A stretch of DNA of 64,000 bases from Tethya wilhelma (GCA_964030475.1 CAXIPT010000011.1:953899-1017898), one strand, 5' to 3'. Counted from the stretch's first letter, positions 46,446 to 61,268 are shown. The notes: a model not told the origin generated them from the letters alone. Made by a program: numbers and translations.

Positions 46446-49400
46446 CACACACACACACACACACCTCTTTTACTTGACAAACTGAGTAGGGTAATTGTAA
46501 GACGATTTGATTGGCCAAGTACAAAGGTTACTCCAGTATTATTATTATAACCACACCTGCAAATAAGGTGAGCACTATACAGTGTTGACACAGCACTATA
46601 TTGTGCACATCTCACAATAGGGATGCCTTTTATATATTGTGTCACAAATTTGTGCATTCTTCTGTTTGCAACTGTACAGCTTCCTCCAAGTCATCCTAGT
46701 CTTCCCTTGTCAATCACAAGTTGCCTGAGACACTGGATGAGAGTGTCCCAGGTAATGGGGAGATCCAATGCATGTATACTCTCTCCACGGAGCCACTTGT
46801 TTAAATTAGTAGTTCTGTTGCTACTTGTTTGCAATCACGGTCAAAGTCTCTTCTTATGCAGCCAATCTCTTCTTCTAATTCCAGTGCTAATGCTAGTCTA
46901 TATCCCAGTCAGGAGTAATCGTTTTGATCACAAGATGGCTACATTAATTGAAGGACATGAATATATAGGCTAAGTTTCCGACAGCTTTCTATAGCTTTTG
47001 TTCAGGCCTATTTCAGATGAAAATGAGTATCAAGAAATACAGTTCTCGTGAAAAGAATATACTTTGTGTAGTCAAAGTTGGCTCAACACTTCCTGGTTCC
47101 GGGAAACTGTGTTCAAGTAAGTCAGTTAGTATGTAGCTAAGTACGTATGTACGTATGTACATTAGGAGAACAAAAATGGCACTATTGTGGCTTCCCTCTA
47201 GCGCTCTCAATGAGTGCTCAGAAAAGTTTGTCTGCTTTAGGCCTTGCATGCAATTAGTAATTGGTCATAGAGAACCTCTGAGCAATTAACTTTGAAGACT
47301 TAACTTTGCTTTGCTAGATCTTTAGGTTGATAAACATTTTGTATTGTGTCAATGGTACATTTCCTACTACCCTATATACGTATGATTAAGACTTAGACAT
47401 GCATGAAATTGAAAGCAGCACTGCACATGTACAAAGAATATATGAATACAATTGTGAAGAACATATATTCACATTACCATTGTCAGGCAGGCATGCCTAT
47501 TAGATCACACACACAGCCATATAAGGCAGTTATCATTCAACTGGGAGATTATAAGTATCACTGCAACTATACAGTAACTGCATGTAACAGTCAAATATTT
47601 CATATGTAGGACAATTGAGATATACAGATAGCAGCTATGCAGCACAACTTTGGCAATACAAGGACAGCATGTGGAGAATGTGGAGCTACTAAAATTTGTA
47701 CATGGATCTCCCTGACTCTCCTCATCATTCTAGTATGGATGTTGTTTGCATTGCCGACTGTGTTCTTTGTCTTGAATCTCGGAGAAAATGAGGTAACTAA
47801 AATACCAAATAGCCAAAAAATTTGGTGGAGCTATAGCTAGCTACGGTAATCATGTGCTATAATCAATACAAATATTGGTGGATTTTAATTTGGCAGTATA
47901 CTAAGCCTCATCCACCAATCAGTCAAATTTAATTCCCCACCAAATTTTCCGGCAGTATGGTACAAAGTCATGTATAAAATATCATGGTAATATTGCATGT
48001 CTATGTATATGTAAGCCACAAATTCAGCATGATTTAATGCCATGTATAGAGTACTGTATATAACAGTGATTTAGAAATGCTTGCATTGATAAACTACAAG
48101 TTTGTAGCTATACATAATTTTTCTAAAAAATGCTGAAAAGTAACATTATTTTTAAGGATAAACTAATTCAATATTTGTTGCACTGCAGGCTAACAATGAC
48201 CTGGCAATGTCTAATAACACAACTCAATGTATACCTCAAAACTATACTGGAAGTGTATGTAAAAAAGAACTTCAGAAGTGGCAGCACTGTTTCTCAGCTG
48301 AGGAAAGGCCAGGCAACAATGAAACTATGATACTTATTCCTTCAGACATAGATCAAGATAAAGTAGAAATGGATGTGACAATACTAGTATTTGGACTACA
48401 ATATGTGGACCCAGGGCAAAGGTGTGAAGATGTAATCAGACCATTTGTATGTCTCTACCAGTTTGGCCTATGTGACACTGACCACCAACTATACCAAGCA
48501 TTGCAAGACGAATGTGTGAGAGTGCGTGATGATGTTTGCCGCCGAGAGTGGAATGAGGCTGCAGAGCTACTACAAGCTAACCCAAACCTTGGAAGCCTAC
48601 CTCAGTGTGAAGACCTTCAGCTGTCTAGCAACAAGTCCAGTTGCTTTCAACGGAGTGTGTATAGATTAAATAATGTAGATTGGGAAATTTGCCACTCCAC
48701 TAAAATTTTTTGCTTGTCTAGTTTCCACTAAATCATATGCTTTCACACATGCCACAGCAAAAATTTCCTAATCTGCGGTAATTTCTACTGTTATGCACGC
48801 TATTTTGCCATCAAGCAGAATGCCCATACTATTCTTTACTCTAATTTTAGCCATGGACAATGTGACTGAATTTGATACTGATTCAGAAATGATTGAGACC
48901 ATTAACGTGACAATTGAGCCAACCAACTGTTCTGAGCGTTTCTACCTAAAGAATGGAAGCACCTGCAGACCAGAGTGTGGCAAGTGGATCCATTCAAACT
49001 TTGCATTGAATGAAATTGCAGAAATTTGGATAATCATAGTCCTCGTAACAGTGGCCATTATAACAAGTGTTCTATTTGTGACTATTGCGACTGTATGCCA
49101 AAGAAAAGTCATGTGAGTACTTGAGTTGTGTAATTTGGATACATTATTGTGACGTTCTTTAAGTGCAAGCATGTGTGACTGTATGTATGTATATGTAGAT
49201 GGGTGTATCCTACAGTCTACCTTGTATACATAATGTTCAACAGTTTCGTATTGTGTAAGTCCATATATCTATAGAGCTACCGCAAATCGGGAAATCTTCA
49301 CCTGTGTCACAAAAAAAAATTAATGAAGAAAATTTCCCGATCTATGGTACACTATTTCTAAATTATCATGTCACAATGCAAGCATGCAAACATTGATGCT

Positions 49401-52400
49401 GTTTTACATGTATGTTATTGTAGCTCTCACTATCTTGATAAGTGTTGTGGCTGGAAAAAAATTATTTTGTCAGTCGAGAGATCTCTTGGAAACGTTTGAA
49501 AATGGCACACCATACTGTACTTTCACTGGTATGTAGATACATGTAATCACAATGTACTGAAAATTTTGATGGTAAGATTTTTTGATTATCTAATTTTCAT
49601 GCATGTGTATATGTCATGTATATTTTTCACCATTTCGTACAATTTTGCAAAGATTTTATGTGGCAATCCTTACTAAATCATTTGCATTTGACAGTCACAT
49701 TACATAGTCTAAGTATACAAAAGTTTATTATGCAACAGCTGCTAGATGTCGTATACATGCATGCAAGCATGCTTTTCCCAATTTTGTATGCATGCATCCA
49801 TGGCTACTCATGCACCCCTTGCATTTAATTATTATTTACATATATCTCCTTATATCATGCACGTATAGGGATCGTATACTATTATTGCCTCTTTCAAGTT
49901 GTACTCTGGCTTCTATTCCACACTGGAGCAATGTTCTGGTCTATTGTGTTCCCATTCCACTACAAACAATGGAAGGATCTAGGAAAACTCAAATATGTTC
50001 ACATCACAACTGTCATCTCAGCTCTATTGGTACCCACAATAGCTCCTATTGCAGCATCACTGAAGGGAGGTTTTGTGAGTATTCCTCCAACTTATGCCTG
50101 TCTGGGAAGAGATGCTAACGTGTCATATGCCACATTGGTGTTGCCAATAAGCGTGTGTTCAGCAATTGTAACGTCTATGCTGATCATCATATTCTGGACT
50201 ATTTTTGAAGTAATATCATCCGTAATTATAATTTATATATAAACACTAGTCAGATGGAAACATTGTTGGGGGAGCCTGAGCAAAGGATCTTCATTCACAA
50301 GACCATGCTATTAGTAGATAAATGCATGATTATCTACTCCTGTTATAGGCAAACTTATTATCCATGGGCAAACTTATTGAAATGATTAATTCTGAGCCTT
50401 AAGGCCACAACCAGGCTAGTCTGCTGATGTTTTTCAATTTTGTGTGTGTGCGTGTAAATAGAAATACCGTAAGTCTGAGGCCAGGATGTTTAAATTTTTT
50501 GGCTTTCGTGTTATTCAAGCAGTCTAGCTATTTCCGGTTTGGTCAACGTTGTGCATGCAGTACACTTCTTCAATGTTGTATATATATGTGGACATATTGC
50601 TACATATAACAGGAAATTTTTTCACTGTATACCGATTTTGTTTCAATATAGCAATTTGTTATCAAGGCAATCAAGAAGAATGCAAACAACAATGCCAAAA
50701 TCAGTGCCACTATTAAAGCTCAAATGAAGATCTTGTGTATTCTCTGCTTCTACATCCTACTGGGGGTGTTTGGACTTGTCCTGTTCACTTTTACTCATAT
50801 TACAAGAGAAGCTACCACTGATTCATTCACAAAATACTTTGCATGTGAAAGTTTGGGAGGAGATACTGAGAAATGCGATGTAACCACATTTTATTTCTCA
50901 GTTCAAGGACGACTTAACATTGTGACACACATCCTTCAAGGCCTCCTACCGGTGATTGTACTGCTGTTTGGTTTGAACACCAACAAATGTGGTGTTAATG
51001 ACATAAAAGAAAGCTTGATGTGTGACTGTTATCGTAGATGTATGAGAAGAAGGCATTAAACCTTCTCTAGCTAAACTATACAGTGTGGGCTTACGATGTG
51101 CATGATCTTTTATTACTATGTTCAAATGAATACTAATGATATAAATCGTAAAATTAATAAACATAAATTGNTGGTCACCCGGGTGTCTCCTGTTAGCATA
51201 CGGAAGGTGGAGGTCTTACCAGCTCCATTGACACCAAGGAGGCCAAAACACTAGTAGAAGGAGAAGAAAAGATATATGAAAATAATGGGAGCTTTTCATA
51301 ACAAACTATATTGATACAGTAGATTGGGAAACTTTTATTGCTAAAATTTTTTGCCTGTCCAATTTCACCATTTGGCAAATTTAGCAAAGATCGTCATGTG
51401 TATAAAATTTTCACGTGTTTGATTGTGTTTGCGACAAAAATTAGTTTTCAATGACCAAATTTTCCCCATCTACATTCCAGTCATTGTCTTTCTTTAAAGA
51501 GATGAAAGATTCATTCACACGTATAATAATATTGCTGGGGAAAAAAAAAGTTGACTAAAAGTCCTCCCAAATTGACTTAACATTAACTTTTGCAATAATT
51601 TGACTGAGCTCACCTCTGCCTTCTGCATGCCAAGACAGAGCTGGTTGACGGCCATTTTGTGCTCTCCTCTGCACACCTTAGACTGATAGACCTTGGTGAG
51701 GTGGTCCAGAGTGAGGATGTTGTCTTTGGTGTCTCCGCTGCTCACCTTGGCTCTCTCTCTGGCAACAGCTGGGTCGTCGTCAATGATGGAAGAAGAGGAG
51801 GAGCGAAGCTTTCTAGAGACACATAGTCGCACACTGTGTATGTGTGTGTGTGTGTGTGTCTGTGTGTGAGTGAGTGTGTGAACACAGTGCTAATGAAATA
51901 TGTATAAAATATGGAACGTAAAACTGCATGTACTGTCTAGAAAGTCACAAAGTTTTCAAGGTCAACTTTTATTCCACATTTTCACTGAAAAATTAATTCA
52001 TTCACAATTTCCCAGTTTGCTCATACCCAAAGTATGAATGTGCATATTAATACATAATTTGCCAAGCATGCAGTTTAATTTGCAAAAATCACAACCTCAA
52101 ATTTTTAGCAATTGATACTAATAATGCTAGGTATAATTATACACTAATACACTTCATACTCACTAGCAATTCCTGATGTTTGGCCACAACTCTATCACTA
52201 CGATCAGCAGTGTGTACACAACAGCTTGCACCAACAGAGACCCGATAAACGGCCCCAGTTTAGACAGGCTGCTCGGAATGGTGACAAAATCGTAGCTGTA
52301 ACTCGCAGCAAAAAGAACGATCGGTCGATCGAGAGAAAAGTACATCATGGAGCGGGCGAGGCAGTACGAGGGGAAGGGGACCCAGATCAGATCGTAGTGG

Positions 52401-55400
52401 AGGAAGTTACCGTCATCCGAGCCAAGGTCTTGGATGTAGACCACGATGAAATCGACAAGGAGTAGGGCAAATCCGACGAAAAAGTTGAGGCAAAAAAGTA
52501 GCACGTACGCCGTTGCTGGAGAGGCAAAGATAAACGAGAGAGCGTACATCCAAGGAGCCACAGCCAGACCGTAACAAAGTAGGAGGAGAAAGAAGACCGG
52601 GACTACTTCTCGATCGGTGTAGTAAGGATCTTGAAAGGCTAGGAAGAGAGCCAGCACTAGTAGGATGAAGATGACGTACCAGACCAAGTCCCATACGAAC
52701 GTGGAGGCCCAGTAGACTAGCTTGTTCATGCCACACACCAACTGCAAGTGTTTGACTTTGTTCGATCGTTCTTCGATGATCATCAAGACAAAGGCACCCG
52801 TTACGAAACCGAGACAGAAAATGGCAGCCAAAGGACAGATGAGGAAGCTGGCTTTTTCACTGGAAGAAAAGAAATGCTAAACATGAATGAAGGTGCATGA
52901 ATTGAAGTTCAATAGAATACTGTAAGTGTAAGCTGGTGTTCATTCTTTCACTGACTGCATGACTTACGTGATGGCATAAAATGATCTGTAGAGATCAGAA
53001 ATCTTGAATGGATGACTCACTGTGGTGATACCTAAACACAAAAGTGTAACTCAGTGTAACACTTTTTTTAACCAAATATTGATTCTAGCATTATTTTTGT
53101 GATAAATACTCAAGTCAATGTAATATTTACTAACACAATACTAACACTGACTCAATCATTTAGTGTAACACAGCATAACATTTCAAAATCATTACCGTAT
53201 TTAGATGGATCTTTGTCAGGATCAAGATTTGACCTCAAGATGACGTTATTCATCACATTGAGATAGGTAGGCATCGCGTGATACCACTTGAGACTGTACC
53301 ACACCTTAGCAGCGGAACGGGTGGCCAGGAATGGGCCACTGGAATTGGAATCCTCATTATATAGATCGACAATAGGGGCAACCTCGTTTTTAGCATGCCC
53401 AAACGAGAGTCCTCCATATCTTTCTTCGATGAAGGCATTTTTACTCCTCAGCAAGTAGGTTGTGAGCGATTCAAAGCTTTCTTCGGGATCGTTCGGATCG
53501 TATGCTAGTGTCACATTCTGAATCCTGGTTCCAGTCATGGTACCATTATAACAGTCAGGTGGTGAGGACTGGTATGGGAATGGGACCGTGTCGTTACATC
53601 TGTCGTGACAAGTACAAATATCTTGATTTTTTGGATAATTACTACACACGAGAGGCCTGTCGTTGCCATGGTAACAAGGAGAGGCGGGGTCAGTAGAGGA
53701 ACCTAGCAAATGTGCCCCGGTTCCACAAGGATGATAGAGAGAGTCTATCAAAGACTCTGTGTCGTTCGTACGATAGCCTCCCACAAACATGTAGTTGTAG
53801 TGGGCCTTTGAGAAAAAGAGGGATGGTGAAAATGTGAGCGGAGGAGGATCAGGGATGGTCTCCAGTGAGTGTGCTATAAGGAGGGAGAGAGCTAGGATGA
53901 GGAATGGGAGAAAGTTTTGCACGAAAAGGATAAAGAATTTCCGTTTGGTGTAGTGGAAGCGTTTTACGATGAGAGACAGGAACTGTGAGAGCCAGAGGCG
54001 GAAGAGGACCAGACGCTGATGATCGTCACGCCCCATTGATCCCAGGGGGTCGTCACATGATGCTGTGGGAGTGAGGGAGATTGTATTAAAACCCCTTTAA
54101 TAATTAAATATTAGGAATATATTGATATTGCACTTACTGTCACCAAAAAGGATTCCTTCTTCGTCAAATACACTCTCGTTTTCAGCAGACTCCGCCCCCT
54201 CGGCTACGACAGAGTCTCCGCTAGTGATGGATAGGAGGGAAGGACGAGGGACAGTCGCATCAGCTGGATCTAGGGGGAGGGGGGTAAATTCAGATCATAT
54301 CACGTTGTGGGAATGAGTATAAGGTCAAAGGTGAGAGAATACAAACAAAGCTAGCTACTGTACATGTAGCAAATAAGACTAAAATTTGCATCTCAAGAAA
54401 TTAATTCTTTTGAGCCTTCACAACCAGTTTGTGTTGCTATATATGTTTGAAATGTTTGAAGTATAATAACAATGTCATATATTTACTTACCATCAGCTTT
54501 CTCTTGCAACTCTTTCTCAGTGAGTTGTACAAATATCTGCATGCAAAATAGAAATTGATAATCTCACATTATAGTGTTAATTTGTGACCACACCCATAAC
54601 CACACCCACCTCCTCCATGGAGCAAGCATTGAGTCCGTACGAAGACACTCCAAGCTTCTCCTTCTGTAGCTCCAGCTGTTGAAACATGGTGGCCATTACC
54701 GTCGGGCGGGCTTGATGGAGCGGCAGGAGATATCTCAATTCTCTCCCACGACTCTCCGCAAGGTCCGCTCCTCGCACGTACCCCTGGATGAATGTTGTGA
54801 TACGATCCTCTATGTTATCGGCAGGAAGGGGTGGAGTTGGGGTGCGGTTTAGTGAGCTATCGGTTTCCTCAATTTCGGCTGTTACTGTGAGTGTGCGTGA
54901 AGAAGTGCTGACTCGGCGCTCGCTGTGGGAGGCTCGTACGAGGGTGAGTTGGTGACCTCGTCCAAACCTGTTTTTCAGGAATTCAAAGGAACCACAGCAG
55001 ATGAGAGAACCGTTGGAAATGATAGCAATTCGATCACCTAAAGTCAGAGAGAGAGAAAGAAAATTTACTTGAAAAAGATCCAGCTTCTGCATGAATATAA
55101 TACCATATATTTTTGTTACTTTGATGGATTTGATGCATGATCAGAAAAATGTACATGCACATATTTATGCGGAGATTTTGATTCGTAAAAATTTCACGTG
55201 AAGTTCTACATAGCAAAGATGGGAATTTAAATTTTCACAAACTTTTCAAACTTTTAAACTACAAGATCTTGGGTATGCTAAAACCATTCAGTATATAGTA
55301 TAGTCTACATGAATAAAGAACAATCTCATTACCCAGTATCTCTGCCTCCTCCATGTGGTGAGTGGACAACATGATGGTCCTCCCCTCTCTGTGTCGCAGG

Positions 55401-56906
55401 AGGAAATCCCATATCTGCCGTCGGGCGAAGGGGTCCACTCCGGAGGTGGGTTCATCGAGGATGATGGTCTTGGAGGTCCCGACGAAAGAGATGAGGATGG
55501 AGAGTTTTCGTTTCATTCCACCAGAGAGGTGTTTAGAGAGCTTTTGGGCATGAGGGAGTAGGTCTACTTTATCCAACCACCTGAATGGGGAATGGGAAAA
55601 TGGAGATTGTGATATTTGGAATCAAAAATTTAAAAGCTACTTGGAATGGGAATTAAAAATGTAACTGGTAAAATATTTTACCAACAATATTTCCCGATCT
55701 ACAGTACCAATATCTCACAAATGTACGTATACAGTGTATAATGCACCTTGAGGGATTTCTATTCCACACACATCATTACATCATCATTACATCACAACTT
55801 GAAATCAATGCCTATACATATAGCTACATGACTGATAGAAATCAGGAGCCACTACTCACTCAGGGATCTGTTTCTTGATTTCCTTCAAAGAGAGACCTTT
55901 GAGTTGTCCGTAAAACAGCAGATGTTCCTCCACTGTCAAACTAGCAGTGTGTGTGAAAGCAATAAGTATGTACTAGGCACGAGTTGTTAAAAACTACAGC
56001 TTGCATGATGTGTTTACAAAAATAAAGCCTTGTAAATTAGACCCTCCTCACTTTATAAGCACTTTAGAATAAAAACGTTGGGAAAGGACTGGTTTACAAG
56101 ACAAAACCAAACGAGTTTTACTTGTTAAACAGGATGTTGTGTTGAGGACACATCCCGAGGCTCTGACGAATGAAGTCCATCTTTCGTTTGATGCTACTTC
56201 CATAGACGTAGGCTGTGCCTGAGGTGGGCTCATAGAGACCTGTCAAAACTGACCTGTGTGAGCAGACAAAGAAAAGAACCATCAACAAACATTATACAGT
56301 GAAGAAATTCTGTATATGTACATAATACTGTGTTGTACCATAACAACAATACCGTATAGCGAGTAAATTTGGCGAATTCGCATTTTAGCGTGATTGGCGA
56401 TTTATTTTAATTTGGTGATTTAATTCTGCACGCTGCATTGTTTAGATGCATGTGCGTGCATATAAAACTGTTTGGCGATTTTTAATTTGCCAATTTGCAG
56501 AATAATTCGCCAACTCGCCAAATTTCCCCACTAAAGCAGGCCTCAAAGTATACATACATGTAACGGTTACTATTACTACTAAGGAAGCTTGCTTTTCAAG
56601 AAAAACGATACCAAATATGGCTAAAACAGTTCACATTTCCCCTCCAAATTCCCTAGCTTACATTGTGGTTGTTTTCCCAGCTCCATTGTGACCCAGGAAG
56701 GCAGTGATCTGTCCTTCGTAGAAGTTGATGGAGAGATTTTTGACAGCCTTCACGACCTTCCTCTTCGTAGGATTCCATCCCGACTTGTAGATCTTGGTGA
56801 GGTGCTGGACAGAGATACCCAAAGGGAGATGGGAGGGTTCATCTTCACAGACTGCACTTTCTTCTTCGCTGACTGGTCCTGAGTCAGTGTCGTCTGTCAG
56901 GCCTGT

Positions 56907-56940
<34 letters not shown>

Positions 56941-59552
56941 CGGTATGAGGGTGTGTGTGTGTGAGTGTGAGGGTGTGAGGGTATGAGGTGTAAGTGTGTG
57001 AGTGAAGGTGCAGTAACATTTCTTTACCAGTCATTTCCGATTCATCTCCTTCTTCATTCAAAGTCACGTGACGAGCCCCGCCCCTTTTTCTTGCTCCAAG
57101 ACCACACCTTCTCTGCCCACACCAGTACGAGGGGAGGAAGGGGAAATACCACGGTTTAGCAACACCATAACGACCAGGGTACACCCCCTCAATGTACCAG
57201 GTGAGCATCATATAGAGTATCACGTCAACAACCATCATGACACACATGGCAAGGAAGGAGAGCTTGTCCTCTTCGATGGCAGGCAGGTAGAAGTTGGACC
57301 AGTGGAGACCTTCTTGTCGTAGCTCCCACTGGATGAGGTAGGTGGAGCCTAGACTGAAGGCCAGAGGACCCCACAGACACTGGAGGGGGGATGAATATAC
57401 ATGTATGAATGCAGACATTGCTTGAACATATGCATTAGATATACACTCATATGCACATATACATGGAATATATACATGCATGGCATAATGATGCATGGTA
57501 GTACAAAATTGATGTCCATTATTGATCATTTGTATTAGAAGGAAAAAAGTTAAGGTTAAGAAAAAATGTCAACTGTAAACTGTTAGGTATAAGCCAAGAC
57601 CTGATTTACATAATAATTATAGTTCGTTGGTATAAGCAGATAAGATCTCACTTAATGGTTATATGAGGCTAAGTAACTTATGTACAAAAACATATAATAT
57701 GATATTTCACACACACACACACAGTTAAAGGAACTTACACACAGCACTAGAATAGCCGGACTGAGAAACTGCTGTTTAGAAATGAGCACAATGTGAGCAA
57801 AAAAGCTCATGAAATACAACAGCGACGACACACAAGCTGCAAGATTAGCATTGTTAAAGAAGACAGAAAGAAGAAAAGAGTAGCTGATGATCACGAAACC
57901 ATAAATGGTGAGAAACAGGAAGACAAGGAGACCGTCTGAGTACGGTAGTAGACCTCCCGTCTTTAGTACGATGGTGATTATCACCACGGAAACGGAGAGG
58001 ACAGACCCTGTCGTTATGAACCATGATAGACGCAACGTGCTGTCGCTGAGTCCCATCATTTTCATGAATTCTTTCAAACGCGATTCTTTTTCTTGTACGA
58101 TGGCTCTTGTCGTCAAGGCAACGGAGATGAGCCAGCCGAAGATCATACTCAGAGGCAACACCCACTGGAGAGCAGCCATATATCTACATGTGCATGTGAC
58201 ATGTCATATGATGGTCATGTGACATTTATATTTGTATATCATGTGACAATTTAAGGTGAGGTACGATGAGATATATTTTGTTGAGTCAGCAAGAAGTGGG
58301 CAGGTATACATGCAGATTCAATTGTGACCAGAATGTGAATTTGCTGACTCAGCAAGGGACCTCTGCTATTGTAGCTTCTCTGTCATGTGACCACAAACTC
58401 GTATCACATGATTTAACAATCATATGACTATTGACCAGATAACACGTGGAGGAGTTAATTATGAAAGGTCAAGCAAAGGTCAACCATGTCGATCGGACCT
58501 CCCAACTCTTGACATATTAATCTCTATCACATGACAATCATGTGACTACTAACTAACGTACAGATCAGACTTCCAACATGGATAAGGCATCTGGTGGAGG
58601 TAGACACCTGGAGAAGCAATTCTCCTCCCAGTGAAGTGTTCGGCCAGCGCCCTCTCCACCATGTCCTGGATGAAGGTGAACATCCCCACGAGGTAGATCC
58701 TCTTCCAACCTTCGTTCTCAGGACCAGGGATCCACACACTGCAGGATGAACACAAAGTGAAGAGATGATAGAGAGAATGAGAATAATCTGCTGTCTTTAT
58801 GAGTAAATGAGGTCAGAATAATCTGCTGTGAATAAGGTCATTCTGGTGCTAACTGACAATTTTTTTTGAAATACCGAACAAAGATACGCTTGAAAAATAA
58901 ATGGTAAGAAAATTCTTCAAATCTCAGTAGTAGCTGGATTCGAACACTAGCTCTCACGAATTCCAGCCGAATGCTCTTACTACTGAGCTACTAGAAGGCA
59001 CAGGCATTGGAGTAGAGAACACTAGCATATATAAAAAAAAACACCTCTTCTAAAAAAAGTAATAAGCCAAATTATAACCTAAACTAAGAAACACGCTATT
59101 TGTAACAACTCACGTTTCTTTCATCACTGTAGGATCATGAACATTGCTAGCATTCATTCTTATCTTAAAAGTCGTACTAGTAACATCAGGAGAGGTCAGA
59201 TTATCTTCAAACACCACACCAGCAAGAAGATAAGTGATATTTCTTGCACTCTGCTCAGCATAGTCTCCAGCGATGGCTTCCAATTCTTTCTCACTCTCAA
59301 CTGGCAGAAAGAAGTCCCAGTCAATGGAAGAGAGAGCTTCGTTTATGCTGCTTGCAGCCGTTTCCGCGTTGATCATAATCTCCCAGATATTACCAGGGGC
59401 TGACTCGTTAAGGAGCTGTTGGGTTTGTCTCAGTTCTGTGTCTGTGAGAGAGAGGTTTTGTTTTATGTCTTCGAGAAATTCTGGCGGGATGTTGAGAAAG
59501 GTTGAGACGGTTGAAGTATCGGTGGTTCCAAGGAGATAGGAAATGAGCTGTG

Positions 59553-59598
<46 letters not shown>

Positions 59599-61220
59599 GT
59601 ACTGTATAGCCAGAAAAATAGATGGTTAAAAAATTTGACATTTTTCACGAGTACAGTGACAATTTGGACTATGACCATCAAACAGTCAAATAAAAACCAG
59701 TCAACGGTATATACACTCCTAGACCGTATCTTACCACTCTTGCATATTCAACAGTCGTTGAATTTGGTGGAAAAGTCTCGCGAAAGAATTGAGAACAATT
59801 CATAATCTGGTCCGTCCAGCTGACCATGTAGCCTGCCGTAGCAAACGTACGGTTTGCCTTGGTCATGATCTCCATGGTAACATTGTTCTTGGGAGAGTAA
59901 AGAATCTTCATAGAGACTTTTGAAGGTGCAGACGTTTCATTGTCACCATTCTCCCTGATGTCCTCAGCTGGGTGAATGAATGACCATACGAAAGATCATA
60001 TAAAAGTTCATTGGAATAAATCTTGAGATCTAGCAAATCTTAGCCTCATTCTCACGCTCCTCTCTTGCGTATATTTTCTCCTTATTTTTTGAAGAAAATG
60101 TATGCGAGGGATGAGCCTGGGAACAAGGCTAAGCAAATCCTAGTCGAATGCTCTTACCACTGAGCTACTAGAACTCATTGGCACTGGAAAAGCAGTATAC
60201 CGCAATTCCGGAATTTTCACAGTTAAAATATTTTCGTAGTCTGCAGCGACTACGGTGATGAACTACGAAAAAATTTTAATGCGAAAATTTGTTACGGCAG
60301 TTTTTTTAACGTGAAAATTTCCCAAATTATGGTATGTACTACTATTTATAGACACTAGTTGACTTCCAAACCAGATCTCATGACAATTTGCAAATATCAT
60401 ATGACAATCATGTGCTTCATTACATACATACATGCAGTGAGGGAAACAGTGCAGTGATACAAGTAATGTAAGAAATTGACCCACAATTCGAATTTTATCG
60501 CTCAATCACACGTTAAATTCCGTAAGTACTAGTGTAATAACACGAAAATAGTTTCTACACATGTCAAAGAATGTCAACGCACAGTGTCAATATTAGTCTC
60601 GTGCCCAGATCCCTCTCTCGCATGTGCGAGGGAAAAGGGGTCTGATGAAATACGACAGATTTCTTGGTTCTGGGAATGGAATTGGTGCATTCCAATCAAA
60701 TTACAGAACGCACGTATCATGTGACTTATTTTCAACCACAAGTATGTTGGTCCTGATGTGGTAAGCCAATCAGATTGCAGCTCTTCGCGTCGCAAGTGAG
60801 AACTTGAAGGCCTGACTTATGTAATAATTCGTGGTATTGCTGACTCAGTGAACCAAGAATATGGTCCAATTTTCACCAGACCCTCTTTTCCTCAGAGAGG
60901 GGAGGAGTCTGGGCACGAGACTATGTCAATATACACAACAGTGATCACATGATGCTCACATGACACTCACCTTGTTGGTAATCGTCTCCATACAAAGCTT
61001 GATCGCGGAGTTGAAAGAGAAAGTTGTCTCCTCGGTAATTGTCCTCACCACAAAACATGGCGCTAATATTCTCCCAGGTGAAGTTACTATTGTCTGGATC
61101 AAAGTCGAATCCATCCAGCTCGAGGTCGGCAAGACTCTGAAGGCTGGAGAGTTTTTCGATGGAGAGAAAGTTGGAGATTTCTTGGAGTTGATCGAATGGA
61201 TCGCAGTCCTGATGTGTGTG

Positions 61221-61268
<48 letters not shown>

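Larger units (their letters stand above)
43165..47636. other. Repeat-rich region between Frizzled-like 2 and 3
   Basis: 4.5 kb with no supported gene. It contains hairpin 43999-44035, nested element 44307-45374, MITE 45784-45894, foldback 45996-46079, caaggag foldback 46083-46119, (CA)n at 46399-46464 and a dispersed repeat at 46920-47395. The open frame 46623-46973 resembles nothing I know. Confidence 0.65.

Noticed and set aside
46623..46973. 116-residue frame upstream of Frizzled-like 3
   Set aside because: Leu/Ser-rich, no domain, and partly overlaps the dispersed repeat at 46920.
52226..52465. Plus-strand frame opposite ABCA exon 52164-52859
   Set aside because: Antisense shadow of a clear ABCA transmembrane exon.
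58921..58996. Functional tRNA gene
   Set aside because: A and B boxes are present but acceptor, anticodon and T stems pair poorly, and a partial copy exists nearby; a SINE fits better.
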